Shown here: piece after piece, positions 10,468-19,787 of the stretch | How the letters are laid out: the number at the start of each line of letters is the position of its first letter | Position numbering within the stretch: position 1 is the first letter of the stretch | Program-made: the position numbers and the translations under genes | The notes under the pieces: model-generated | Databases searched by the model: none | Seen by the model: only the letters and a program-made list of their open reading frames with translations | What the model was told of the DNA's origin: nothing | From: Phytomonas francai | Lineage: Eukaryota; Euglenozoa; Kinetoplastea; Trypanosomatida; Trypanosomatidae | Reading direction: 5' to 3' | DNA: 64,000 bases | NCBI GenBank assembly: GCA_001766655.1 | Contig: MJCC01000007.1 | Span: forward strand, 726,479 to 790,478

Positions 10468-10784
10468 GGGCATAGGGAAGGGGAAAAGGAAGAAGTCCAT
10501 CACACAACCAGTGTGGGTGTATATAAAATGTCTTACCAAGCACTTTGAATATGGGCGTGAGTAAATTAAAATAACCTACCAATCCTGATCAGCTTGTGTT
10601 GCCCTCTCTCTTTCTATTATGCTTCTCATGATGCCGGTAGTACTTCAACGTGTTTTACGTCTTCGTCGTTTGCTATAGAACCTCCCGAAAGGAAAATCTA
10701 AACGGAAAGTGAAAAGGATCTAACAAAGGTATCATTTTGGTTTCTTTTCCCGGTCGATTCATAAATTGGGACTCTCAAAAGCCT
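10468..10784. other. Intergenic spacer
   Basis: Short AT-rich spacer. The frame of the next gene stays open upstream to a TTG at 10737, but the first ATG is at 10785. A pyrimidine-rich run at 10597-10616 (ttgccctctctctttctatt) is a plausible splicing signal. Confidence 0.5.
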
Positions 10785-12125
10785 ATGCTTCACAGCGATC
10801 CCAGGTTGGGGGGTGAGTCTCCACCGCGGCGCCGTTTTCACCACGACTACGACGCAGAGGAATACGCCCCTCGTGTCAAAATCCATGGGCAACGCCCGGT
10901 GGACTTCTATTCGACTGCCATCCAGTATGTTCAGTCGCGCCACCTATACAACCGCACCCCTTACGGGTACCACGTGCCACCGCATGAATATTTCACTAAG
11001 GACCTCCTTGCCTGCACTGAGACCAGCTTCAACCCGTCCACTGCCCTATGCACACAGTGGGCAAGCACTTCTTTTCATCCAGACGCACGGTCTAGTCGAT
11101 TGCGAGTTCCGTTCTATGCCCTCCAGTGGGCCGCCAACGGCCGCCGTCTGTTGTGCTCGACTGGCCGTGGCGAGTTCTTGCTCTTCAACGGCCGTTCCTT
11201 TGGTCTGGAGGTGAAAACTGTCGCACATGAAGATAGGCACCCGTGCCGTGCCCTCGCGTGGGGTGGACGCACCGACATAATTCTCAGCGGCGACGATGCT
11301 GGTAAGATGAAGGTGTGGCGGTCCAACTTTGTGCTCATGGCGGAGTTCGACTCGAATCACCGTGCCGTGCGAGAGATCACGTGGGCCCCGCTGGAGGCGA
11401 AGTTCTGCAGCTCGGGACAGGACGGCACGGCGCGAGTCTGGGACACACAGACGGTTGGCTCCCGCAGCTCCACGGAGCAGCCGGCGCGGGAAGAGGTGAA
11501 ACTCGAGGGCCACGGCGGCGATGTGACCACTGCGCACTGGCACCCGTACCGCTCCCTTATCGCGACCGGGAGCCAGGACATGCAGTGCCGGTTGTGGGAC
11601 CCGCGAACGGCGGCCCGCGGCAGCATCGCGGCCCTCTGCAGCCACAGCCAACCCGTGACCCGCGTGCGCTGGCACCCCGATGGCCGCACGATGCTGAGTG
11701 CGTCAAAGGACGGCACCATTAAGCTCTGGGACATCCGCAAGACGCAGCCGGAGCTGATTCGTTTCAAGGGTCATAGTGACAGCGTAGACCACATTGAGTG
11801 GCATCCGGTGGTGCCCGACCTCTTCGCCAGCTGTGGTGCCGATGGGCGCATTATGTATTGGATGGTGGACGAAAGCGACGGCACCCCAACACACGGAGTT
11901 CTGGAAGCCATCAAGGACGCCGCCACCATTGAGGCCGCACATGAACGGTTTAGAGAGAAAGCAAACCCAGTCTTCACGTTGGCGTGGTGCCCACTGGGAA
12001 ACCTGCTGGCATCATGCAGGACGGAGGTAAAGTACTGGAGTCGTAACAAGCCTGGTGCGCTTGAGGAGAAGGAAAGGGGCGCAGAGGATGAAGATGTCTT
12101 AGAAGATGACATGAATGCGGCATGA
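10785..12125 (+). CDS. WD40 pre-mRNA 3'-end processing factor, WDR33/Pfs2 type
   Basis: Subunit of the cleavage and polyadenylation factor that recognises pre-mRNA 3' ends in the nucleus. In trypanosomatids polyadenylation is coupled to trans-splicing of the next gene. The 446-residue protein has an N-terminal segment (about 35-100) with the family's conserved pattern: RPVDFYSTAIQYVQSR, then FNPSTALCTQWASTSFH, corresponding to the NPSTSVCTKFVHTS stretch of WDR33/Pfs2. A seven-bladed WD40 propeller follows, with repeats ending in RVWD, RLWD and KLWD. There is a short acidic tail. The C-terminal Pro/collagen-like part of animal WDR33 is absent, as in yeast Pfs2. The first ATG was chosen over a TTG 48 bases upstream. 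Confidence 0.88.
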   Translation: MLHSDPRLGGESPPRRRFHHDYDAEEYAPRVKIHGQRPVDFYSTAIQYVQSRHLYNRTPYGYHVPPHEYFTKDLLACTETSFNPSTALCTQWASTSFHPDARSSRLRVPFYALQWAANGRRLLCSTGRGEFLLFNGRSFGLEVKTVAHEDRHPCRALAWGGRTDIILSGDDAGKMKVWRSNFVLMAEFDSNHRAVREITWAPLEAKFCSSGQDGTARVWDTQTVGSRSSTEQPAREEVKLEGHGGDVTTAHWHPYRSLIATGSQDMQCRLWDPRTAARGSIAALCSHSQPVTRVRWHPDGRTMLSASKDGTIKLWDIRKTQPELIRFKGHSDSVDHIEWHPVVPDLFASCGADGRIMYWMVDESDGTPTHGVLEAIKDAATIEAAHERFREKANPVFTLAWCPLGNLLASCRTEVKYWSRNKPGALEEKERGAEDEDVLEDDMNAA

Positions 12126-12358
12126 TGGAGGAGATGCACTCTCTCCCCTGCTGTAACTGTAAAAAGGACGCATTTCTTTTCTAAGTGTTTAGAGGCGGAG
12201 TGTTGAATTTGTAAACCAAAGGAAGCATGGTTTGTCTTGCAGTATGTTGTCAAAGGGAAACAGGTGCACAGCCTCTCTGTGTATAATACAAAAATGTCAC
12301 TTCATCACTACCTGTTTGATTGTTAGCTTCAATAGTGAGACGAGGTAAAACAAATCAC

Positions 12359-13144
12359 ATGGATCTGGTTTTAGAGATTCTGCGGTACACGCACCTCCCC
12401 GCAGCTGAGCTTAACGAAGGATCTACCTTGAGTGTTGGACAGCGGCATCCCCATTGGGTCACTTTGCCTGTAGCAGAAGTGCTGTATCGTCGGCACGACC
12501 CCTTTAGCTTTGTGTTTGGGATCAGCGCTCTCCTTCCCGTATTCATTCTAATCTTTCTTTCTGGGCTGGCGAGTGCGCCCTCCACACAACGGTTGCCAGC
12601 ACTGGTGCTGCTCCTTGGCCTGGTCTTTGATACAGGAATCAATCTTGTCATAAAAAAGGTGGTACGCAGCCCACGTCCGGCGCACCCTGCCGCGGCTTAC
12701 AGCGTTATCCATGGTATGCCCAGCAGTCACGCCCAGTTTATATGCTTTTTCGCCATGTATCTACTCCGAAAGGCCAGGCCAGGGACAACAGTGCGTGTAC
12801 CTGTTAGCCCCAGGTCTGTCAAACGAAGAAATTTATGCAAAAGTGTTGGGAGAGGAGCAAAGGACTTTACCCCGCTGATAAATTCGAGGGAAACTGTGCC
12901 CTTGGAAGGGCCCTCGCTGTGCCTGAGGCTTCTCTATGTGGCCGCAGCAACGGTGGTGTGTACCGGGAGGGTTTACAATGGGCATCACACAGTAGCACAG
13001 GTGGTGGTAGGGGCATCACTAGGGTTGTGGATGGGGCATGTGTGCACGATGTCGGGCGCACAACGGATTTTAGCTGCCGTTGCAGGGCGGTGTGTGGTGC
13101 CCATAATGCTGGTGTGTACCCGTTGGACCCAGTGGATCGCGTGA
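12359..13144 (+). CDS. Dolichyldiphosphatase (PAP2 superfamily)
   Basis: Removes one phosphate from dolichyl diphosphate on the ER lumenal side so the carrier can be reused in N-glycosylation. The 261-residue protein has several hydrophobic spans (about 50-70, 80-98, 123-136, 188-202, 213-228, 240-255). All three PAP2 motifs are visible: K99...R106-P107, then PSSH at 121-124, then R204...H210. After the last histidine comes Gln214 rather than the usual Asp; from memory this replacement is also present in human DOLPP1, which supports the assignment. An insert of about 45 residues rich in basic residues lies between motifs 2 and 3 (139-183). The ATG at 12359 was chosen over an upstream TTG. Confidence 0.87.
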   Translation: MDLVLEILRYTHLPAAELNEGSTLSVGQRHPHWVTLPVAEVLYRRHDPFSFVFGISALLPVFILIFLSGLASAPSTQRLPALVLLLGLVFDTGINLVIKKVVRSPRPAHPAAAYSVIHGMPSSHAQFICFFAMYLLRKARPGTTVRVPVSPRSVKRRNLCKSVGRGAKDFTPLINSRETVPLEGPSLCLRLLYVAAATVVCTGRVYNGHHTVAQVVVGASLGLWMGHVCTMSGAQRILAAVAGRCVVPIMLVCTRWTQWIA

Positions 13145-13414
13145 GACGAAGGGTTCTCACGCTATCCCCCCAGATCTGAGGGGGCTTCCTGGCACCAGGA
13201 TGTGTTGTGCGCAGCTGCTTTGTCGTTGTTAATAGATCTGCTTAAACCCTAAAACGTTTTCCTTGTCTGCGTTGCGGTGCTCTTTCTGTTGAAGCACCAG
13301 GTCGTCCCTGCGTGGGTATCGTCGTGCGGTGCGTCGCCTTGCTCTATACCACATCTTTTTTCTCCCACTGCCACCACATCATTGGGTGGCTATTTATTTG
13401 CTTTTCGTTTACTG

Positions 13415-13509
13415 GAAGGGTCTCATCGACACATTTACATATTTGAGTATTATAAAGCATCCGCAAATCCCCTCAGTGACCATGTCTTCGAAGAATTTCT
13501 TCAGAGAGA
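13415..13509 (+). repeat. 95-base direct repeat, copy 1 (flank of gap)
   Basis: Identical by eye to 13638-13732. It includes an ATG at 13482 and the first nine codons of the following hydrolase gene, then runs into N. The most likely origin is a contig end that overlaps the next contig and was not merged. Confidence 0.9.
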
Positions 13510-13637
13510 NNNNNNNNNNNNNNNNNNNNNNNNNNNNNNNNNNNNNNNNNNNNNNNNNNNNNNNNNNNNNNNNNNNNNNNNNNNNNNNNNNNNNNNNNNN
13601 NNNNNNNNNNNNNNNNNNNNNNNNNNNNNNNNNNNNN
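13510..13637. other. Assembly gap (128 N)
   Basis: A run of 128 undetermined bases placed exactly between two identical 95-base segments. Confidence 0.99.
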
Positions 13638-13732
13638 GAAGGGTCTCATCGACACATTTACATATTTGAGTATTATAAAGCATCCGCAAATCCCCTCAGT
13701 GACCATGTCTTCGAAGAATTTCTTCAGAGAGA
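13638..13732 (+). repeat. 95-base direct repeat, copy 2 (flank of gap)
   Basis: Second copy of the segment at 13415-13509. It holds the start codon (13705) and first nine codons of the complete alpha/beta hydrolase gene. Confidence 0.9.
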
Positions 13733-14649
13733 ACCATACGGGGCCTGGCCTCGTTGATACACTGAGTAACCTCATTATTCGGCCGCCCCGTTCTGAATAC
13801 ACACAGAGCGAACTGGAACAAGTGCTATCCTATATTAATTCTAATACTAACAACAAGTACTTCAGGCTTGACTTAACGCTCTATAACATGCTTGAGTTGG
13901 CTATACAGTGCTCTTGGTATAAGCCCATTCTGCTTGACGAACAGGGCTCCTACAAACCTCACCTGCAGCCTTGCGTGATCTACTGTCACGGCAACTGCGG
14001 CAACCGCCTCGATGCCTTAGAGGCTGAAAGGGTGCTGGAAAAAGGCTTCAGCCTTTTCACATTCGACTTCTGCGGTTGTGGCAAGTCTGATGGGGAGTAT
14101 ATTTCCTTGGGCTTTTATGAGCAACATGACCTCGCTGCGGTGGTGGAATATCTTGAAAACCGTTCCGAAGAGGTCAGCAGCATCGCCATCTGGGGTCGCA
14201 GCATGGGGGCCGTGGCCGCCATCATGTACGCAGCCAAGGACTCTTCTATCAGCTGTATCGTGTGCGACTCCCCTTTTTCCTCGCTGAAGGAGCTCATTAA
14301 TGATCTTGTGGACCAGCGCACCTTACCAGTATTTTCTCGGGTTTCGAACTTTATTGCTACTTGTACCGTTTCAGTTATTCGCAAGAACATCATCGAGCGC
14401 GCCATGTTTGATATCGATAACATCGACACGGTCAAGTTTGCCAGGGACTGTAAGGTGCCGGTGATGCTCATACACGGCGAGAGCGATGATTTTGTGTATC
14501 CGGAGCACTCGAAGAGAGTGTATGATGCCTTTAAGGATTCATGCGTCCGCAGTATTGTCTTCGGTGGGCACAACGACGACCGTCCACCAAAACTCTACGA
14601 AAGAATTATCGGTTTTATAACCCACCACTCCAGAAAGGTAAGGGGATAA
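13705..14649 (+). CDS. Alpha/beta hydrolase (serine peptidase S9/ABHD17-like)
   Basis: Serine hydrolase of the alpha/beta fold; substrate not known. The 314-residue protein shows the oxyanion-side motif YCHGNCGNR (93-101) and the nucleophile elbow GRSMGA with Ser166. The acid is probably Asp261, in IHGESDDFVYPEHS, and the catalytic histidine His289 in GGHND, a complete triad in the usual order. The FDFCGCGKSDG stretch (120-130) is typical of this subgroup, annotated in Leishmania as a clan SC, family S9-like peptidase. No signal peptide or transmembrane span. A stretch of Cys residues near 117-125 is unremarkable for the group. The ATG at 13705 was chosen; the upstream frame begins only with TTG. 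Confidence 0.85.
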   Translation: MSSKNFFRENHTGPGLVDTLSNLIIRPPRSEYTQSELEQVLSYINSNTNNKYFRLDLTLYNMLELAIQCSWYKPILLDEQGSYKPHLQPCVIYCHGNCGNRLDALEAERVLEKGFSLFTFDFCGCGKSDGEYISLGFYEQHDLAAVVEYLENRSEEVSSIAIWGRSMGAVAAIMYAAKDSSISCIVCDSPFSSLKELINDLVDQRTLPVFSRVSNFIATCTVSVIRKNIIERAMFDIDNIDTVKFARDCKVPVMLIHGESDDFVYPEHSKRVYDAFKDSCVRSIVFGGHNDDRPPKLYERIIGFITHHSRKVRG

Positions 14650-15991
14650 GAGGGGTGTGGACCGTGCGGAGATTCCGATATCGAGGAGTTGAAGGGGAGA
14701 AAAATGATTGACTTTTTGAGGGAAATAGCACGGAGCCCGCTTCGTCTTTCGAAGCTGTGATTAAACAAAGAGAGCTGAAGCTCACGAGTAGAGTGTCAGC
14801 CCTTGAGCGTCGTCGTGAGGGGCCAACGCACCTCGAGGCGACAATCCAAAGCCAGTGATGTAAATATTGGAGCAAAGAGGAATATTAAAGGCAAAATTAT
14901 TTTTAGCTTCCTCTCACCTGCTCACGCAGGGATGTGCAAAGGTATATGGAGGAGGAATGTTTACTTCGTATTTTTCCCATTATGGGTTACACTGTGTATG
15001 TACACATTGTGATATAGTTTACAACCTTTTATGTACTCGAAAAAAAGTAACCACTTTGATTTCGCAATATCAGTTAAAAGATTGTCTCTGGACTCTATGT
15101 GTAATGTATTCGTCCAGCCACTTGCGCACTACGGATTCACCGACGAACCCGCCGGCATCACCCTTCACACTTCACTGAACAGTGTGGAACGTGGGGCAGT
15201 GATGGCTTGCGCGACCCTGGTCGGCACGTGGAACGGCGGCAAGTGGGGCCCAGACTTCATTGTTTCCACCGTATTTTTATTTTTTACTTTATTTTCAATT
15301 TATCATGCTGCCTCCCACCACTCAGATAATGTGCAGTGCGCACCGTCCACGGCCGGATGGGGCTGAATTGTAAAAAGAAAAAAAATGTTGGATGCGGTGC
15401 GCCGCTAAGCCTTGCGCTACGCTTTCTTTTGCAACACCCCCTTCTCTCTTCTGCTAACGCCTCTGGTTTAGTATTAGCGTCACTCTCTTTTCTGACTGGA
15501 TGGCATTGCGTTACGGATGCGCTCGTCGTCGTTGTCTATGGGCTAATTGTTTGGTTTTTTATTTTGGATGCTGCTATGTATTCTAAAAAGTGATCTCCTA
15601 CTTTTGAAACTAAGAGGGGTGAATTTGAGTTCATTAATATACTGATTTAAATTCAAGGTTTACTTTTTCCTGACAATATTAGGTTGCTATTCTCATGATT
15701 TAACCTTTTATTTCCTGAGATTGAAAATTTGAAGCTGTTGAGCGCAAAAAGAATCACATTGTATCTATGTAGTCTGTTTCCTCGTACCTTTCCTATTATG
15801 TTATAACTTTATCTCCTGTAAGTTATTGAATACTATGCTGGTTTAAAATCTACGAAAGGATCTAGAGGAACGATTTGCTTTGATTCCTACCCACCTCTCT
15901 TTCGCCTATTACTTCCAAAAATAACTTAGGAGTACCTTAGTCAAAGACGAAGAGAAAAAGGAGTATTTATACATAAAGTGAGACGGAGGAA
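14650..15991. other. Intergenic spacer with a composition island
   Basis: Mostly AT-rich. A GC-richer island at about 15100-15380 contains an open frame on the + strand that could be read as a short protein, but the C-terminal part becomes Phe/Leu-rich low complexity and no family is recognisable. The island could be a decayed gene or UTR sequence. A pyrimidine run near 15888-15915 followed by AG at 15928-15929 is a likely splice acceptor for the PP2C gene. Confidence 0.5.
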
Positions 15992-17134
15992 ATGGGGAGT
16001 GTTCTTCCAAAGCCAATTCTTAGCAAAGTAATAGAGCGGTCGGGTAACTCTTTCGTGAATTCCGCCAGTGCGTCCATGAACGGGTTTCGGTTTACAATGG
16101 AGGACGCGCATATGAACAGTATTGAGGAAAATATTGCGTATTTTGGCATCTTTGATGGGCACAGTAACGAAAAATGCAGTCGGTACGTAGCTGAGTGCTT
16201 GCCGGGTAAACTGAAATCACTCAAGGAGCCTATCACTGCGGAGATGCTGGAGTCAGTGTGTGTGCAAATTGACAAGGCTTTTTTAGAGCGCTACGACGAT
16301 GGCGGTTCAACTGGGACGTTCTGTATTCTTCGCAAGAATGGACAGCTGACGGTTGCTAACATTGGGGATTCACGTATTTTAGTCGTACGCAACGAGAATA
16401 TCATCTTTGAGACGGAGGATCATAAGCCTTTCGACCCTACAGAGCGCGCGCGCATTGAACGATGCGGTGGTTATGTTACTGGGAACCGCGTAGAGGGCGA
16501 TTTGGCCGTCTCGCGCGCATTTGGGGATGCCATGTTTAAGGAAAATGGAGGCAAGAACCATAGGAATCAAAAAGTGATTGCGGTACCCGACGTGTCAGAG
16601 ATGCACTGCGAACAAGGTGACTTGATTATCATCTGTTGTGATGGCGTCTTTGAGGGAAACTTCACGAACGCAAACGTTGCGCGGTTCGTTAGCGAGCAGA
16701 TGACCAAATGTTGGGATGACCTCGCGGTCATTGCATGCCGTGTGTGTGATGAAGCAATCCGCCGCGGCAGCAGGGATAATATTTCATGTATCATAATTCA
16801 CCTGGCGGAGGGTACCTCCAAAGTGCGAAAGTTTGGCGCCAAATCATTCGTTCCAGGTCCGCCCTTCGCACGTAACCACGAAGGCTGCTACGTGGCGTAC
16901 AGCAAAATGGCAGAACTTGCCAATATGACCTGTTCCGAGGCTCTCCAGAAGAGATACATGTTGCTTCAAATGCATGATCAAAAGATGCTTGGAAACCAGC
17001 CGCCAGTGATGCGAACAGCATTCGAAGTGAGCGATGAAGTGGATATAGAAACGGAACGCAATTTTTTCGGCAGGGGGCCCGCCCCCGGTAATGAAAGTGC
17101 CTTCTTCACAGCACTTGCGCAGTGGAACGGATAG
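15992..17134 (+). CDS. Protein phosphatase 2C (PPM family), probably N-myristoylated
   Basis: Metal-dependent Ser/Thr phosphatase. The 380-residue protein has the PPM motifs in order: MEDAH (36-40), FGIFDGH (51-57), a GGSTGTF segment, NIGDSR, the DLAVSRAFGD segment, IICCDGVFE and SRDNISC near the end of the domain (about 270). The metal-binding aspartates in FDGH, CDGV and RDN are all present. The protein starts MGSVLPKP. Gly2 with Ser3 and a basic residue at position 7 fits a partial N-myristoylation signal, suggesting membrane or flagellar targeting; this is a prediction. A C-terminal extension of about 100 residues (277-380) has no recognised domain. The gene is low in GC and lacks a GC island. 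Confidence 0.93.
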   Translation: MGSVLPKPILSKVIERSGNSFVNSASASMNGFRFTMEDAHMNSIEENIAYFGIFDGHSNEKCSRYVAECLPGKLKSLKEPITAEMLESVCVQIDKAFLERYDDGGSTGTFCILRKNGQLTVANIGDSRILVVRNENIIFETEDHKPFDPTERARIERCGGYVTGNRVEGDLAVSRAFGDAMFKENGGKNHRNQKVIAVPDVSEMHCEQGDLIIICCDGVFEGNFTNANVARFVSEQMTKCWDDLAVIACRVCDEAIRRGSRDNISCIIIHLAEGTSKVRKFGAKSFVPGPPFARNHEGCYVAYSKMAELANMTCSEALQKRYMLLQMHDQKMLGNQPPVMRTAFEVSDEVDIETERNFFGRGPAPGNESAFFTALAQWNG

Positions 17135-18530
17135 GTGAAAGAATAGGAATTGTTACTAAGAAAAGGAGGGAGCCTCTATTATTATTAATGTTATATTTTA
17201 AGTATGAAAAATAGCAAAATTAAATCCTTCATAAATGCAAACACTGAGTGAAGGAGATGATTTTAGACTTATTCTCCGAAAGGCCAGGAGTTCAGGTATT
17301 GCCCAATATCTATTGTAGTGGGTCCACGCTATGACGTTAGGTTAAGTCTGGCAGATGCAAGACAAAAATGAGTAACTGACGTAGCGAGAAGCAAGCTCAA
17401 ATGAGACTAGGAGAACAATTTTTCGCTATCCCTACACCTTTACGCTTTTCTGAGAATTTCGATTGGGCTCGATTTTGAACTTTCAGAAGTTGGTTCTATA
17501 TGCTTTTAGATGTATATAAACTTTCGTTGCGAGTTGATCTTTGATCAACTTATCAAATATCATTACCATACACTATTTTTTCCTATACTCTATTCCCTGC
17601 TACTCTTCTTTATGTGTTACTGACCAAAAGGGAAAAGAAGCGTAGAACGAGTATTATTTCTCGAGATCAGTTTTTTAAGTATTCTCTGTCATTCTATTGT
17701 GTATTTTTCACGTCTATTATGGCCTTTATGAATGGGGTTGGGGATAATGATAGTATGGAAATAGGGTATATATAAACAATTGAAACTTATTTGAGGTGGA
17801 AGGGGGTACAAAAATGGTAGATAATTTCTAAAAGGGGAAACATGTATAGGTGTATTTATAGGTTTCTTCCTGCTTGCATGCGTGTATGTGTAGCTTATAC
17901 TTTCTTATCACTTTATTCATCACAAAAAAACGTATCCACAAATATCCAAGACCCCTTTTATTCCCGTGATGTGATGCTGATATTTCTCTTTTTTTTTTTT
18001 TATGAACACGCCTTCATATTATTTGATTCGAAGGAAGAACTCAAAAGAAAAGCTATCGCACTTAAATCTCGTAAAACTAATGGCAAAAAAAGACAAAAAT
18101 GTGCAGCGTGGGTCATTCAATTTTATTTTATCTTTTGTTGTTAAAACTATGTTGTGTGCTGTATAAATATTGTCCAACAATAATACCTTTCATTACTTCA
18201 TCTTGAATTCTTCACCATTAACGTTACTGGCAGTGTGCGCTCAGAATATCTCACCTAGATCCTAATAATATTCTCTAATTTTACACCCGCTAGAATATTT
18301 TCATTACCATTTGTACTTCATATTGAAGTAGCAGCACTATTATAAATAAAACAAGGCTACTAATTTATTAATCTTCTTGACAACAATTGTATTTCAAGAG
18401 AAACAGAGCGGTTCGCAAAACGGGTCAAGTTATAGAAGGCCATAGTATCGGGTTAGGGAAAATCGAGACCAGTGGATACATAGATATCTCTCTCTCTATA
18501 TAGATAGATATATGAAAGACCTTAGTAAAG
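17135..18530. other. Intergenic spacer
   Basis: AT-rich, with a T-rich run at about 17984-18002. A 100-codon ATG frame at 17842-18144 is AT-driven and Phe/Lys-rich and was not accepted. (TC)n and a TA/GA-rich stretch at 18487-18513 precede the kinase start by about 20 bases. Confidence 0.55.
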
Positions 18531-19787
18531 ATGATGCTCACCAAGGAGGAAGGGCCAAATGAATTTGGCAATAAATTGTATACTTTTGGCAACACATACA
18601 CCCTAGAAGTACCCAAACACTACAAGGTATTAGAATTGATTGGTCGTGGTTCCTATGGCGTTGTATGCAGCGCTATCAACTCTACCTCTGGTGAGTATGT
18701 GGCGATCAAAAAAATCAAAAATGTGTTTGAATCCGAAGCCGAGTGCGGGCGCATTCTGCGCGAGGTAACGATCCTGCGCGATCTGGAGCACCCCAACATC
18801 CTGAGCCTCCGGGACATCTTTGCGCCGCCGAGTGCCGGGGGCCTCACGGACCTCTACGTCGTCTCGGACCTCATGCAGCAGGACCTGCTCTCCCTGCTGC
18901 GCCGCCCGCGCTGCCGTCTCGCGGCCGGGCACTGCCAGTACCTCGCGCTGCAGCTCCTCTTCGCGCTGCGCTACCTTGCGAGCGCGGGGGTCCTGCACCG
19001 CGACCTGAAGCCCGGCAACCTCCTCCTCGACGCGGACTGCACGCTGCGACTGGGCGACTTTGGGCTGGCACGCAGGGCAGGTACAGGAACAGGTACAGGA
19101 ACAGGAACAGAGACAGGGACAGGGACAGGGACAGGGACGGCGATGACGGCCTACGTCGTGACACGGTGGTACCGGGCGCCGGAGCTGCTGCTGGAGTGCG
19201 CGCGCTACGGCCACGGCGTCGACCTCTGGAGCGTCGGCTGCCTCGCGGCGGAGATGGTCACGGGCGCGCCGTTGTTCCGCGGGCAGGACTACATCGACCA
19301 GCTCACCCGCATCGCGGCGCTGCTCGGCCCGCCGGATATCGAGCGCGACCTGCCCGACGCCGCGCCGGGCGCGCGCACGGTCGCGTCCGGGCTGTCCAAA
19401 CAGGTGCCCCACTCGCTGGAGGAGATTCTCCCGGAGCTGAAGCGCCGCTTCTTCGACGACAGCTTTTTCGATAGCTTCGACAGTGACGAGGAAACGGCTC
19501 AGAAGCCGAGCACACGGTCGCCAAACGAGTATTACGAGCAGTTCGAAGACTTCGTCATGGGGTTTCTGAAGTATAAGCCAGATGCTCGCTTAACGGCGAG
19601 TGAGGCTATCATGCATCCATGGCTAGACGATATACGAAATGAGAGGCCCGAGTGGGAGGGCTTCAAGACAACCGTGCCGTTGGCGCTGAGCCACGAAAAC
19701 TATGCTCAACTGTCTATCAAACAGCTTCGGAAGCTTCTTATTGACGAGATCGATAAATTCCACGCCACTAATACGCGGGACAAATAG
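18531..19787 (+). CDS. MAP-kinase-like protein kinase (CMGC) with Gly-Thr repeat in activation loop
   Basis: Ser/Thr protein kinase. The 418-residue protein has a complete catalytic core: GRGSYGVV (38-45), VAIKK with Lys60, Glu78 in helix C, HRDLKPGN (156-163) and DFG (176-178). The MAPK-type segment TAYVVTRWYRAPE follows with the T-x-Y pair at Thr206/Tyr208. Between DFG and T-x-Y lies an alternating Gly-Thr run, residues 184-203, with one Glu at 194. It is encoded by a hexanucleotide repeat (GGN ACA) at 19080-19139. Ordinary MAPKs have a much shorter loop here. An acidic insert (about 310-330, FDDSFFDSFDSDEE) follows the CMGC region. Ala in the middle of T-x-Y is unusual; Asp or Glu is common. 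Bases 18740-19480 are extremely GC-rich while both gene ends are not. Kinase identity is firm; the exact MPK number is not assigned. Confidence 0.92.
   Translation: MMLTKEEGPNEFGNKLYTFGNTYTLEVPKHYKVLELIGRGSYGVVCSAINSTSGEYVAIKKIKNVFESEAECGRILREVTILRDLEHPNILSLRDIFAPPSAGGLTDLYVVSDLMQQDLLSLLRRPRCRLAAGHCQYLALQLLFALRYLASAGVLHRDLKPGNLLLDADCTLRLGDFGLARRAGTGTGTGTGTETGTGTGTGTAMTAYVVTRWYRAPELLLECARYGHGVDLWSVGCLAAEMVTGAPLFRGQDYIDQLTRIAALLGPPDIERDLPDAAPGARTVASGLSKQVPHSLEEILPELKRRFFDDSFFDSFDSDEETAQKPSTRSPNEYYEQFEDFVMGFLKYKPDARLTASEAIMHPWLDDIRNERPEWEGFKTTVPLALSHENYAQLSIKQLRKLLIDEIDKFHATNTRDK
19080..19139 (+). repeat. Coding hexanucleotide microsatellite (GGN-ACA)n
   Basis: Ten imperfect copies of a 6-base unit reading Gly-Thr (one unit reads Glu-Thr) within the kinase activation loop. 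Third positions of the Gly codons change along the array (T, A, then G). Confidence 0.9.

Larger units (their letters stand above)
13145..13704. other. Intergenic spacer interrupted by an assembly gap
   Basis: Holds the CT-rich spacer after the dolichyldiphosphatase gene (to about 13400), the first copy of a 95-base duplicated segment, 128 N and part of the second copy. The real spacer is probably shorter; see the repeat and gap entries. Confidence 0.7.

Noticed and set aside
13415..13732. Tandem duplication of the hydrolase gene start as a biological event
   Set aside because: Copies are identical and bracket an N run exactly, which fits unmerged contig ends better; kept as a finding to check.
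17842..18144. ATG frame of 100 codons before the kinase
   Set aside because: Translation dominated by Phe/Lys from A/T runs; typical of spacer sequence.
18630..19412. Minus-strand frame of 260 codons across the kinase
   Set aside because: Arg-rich mirror product; the kinase motifs on the + strand are complete.
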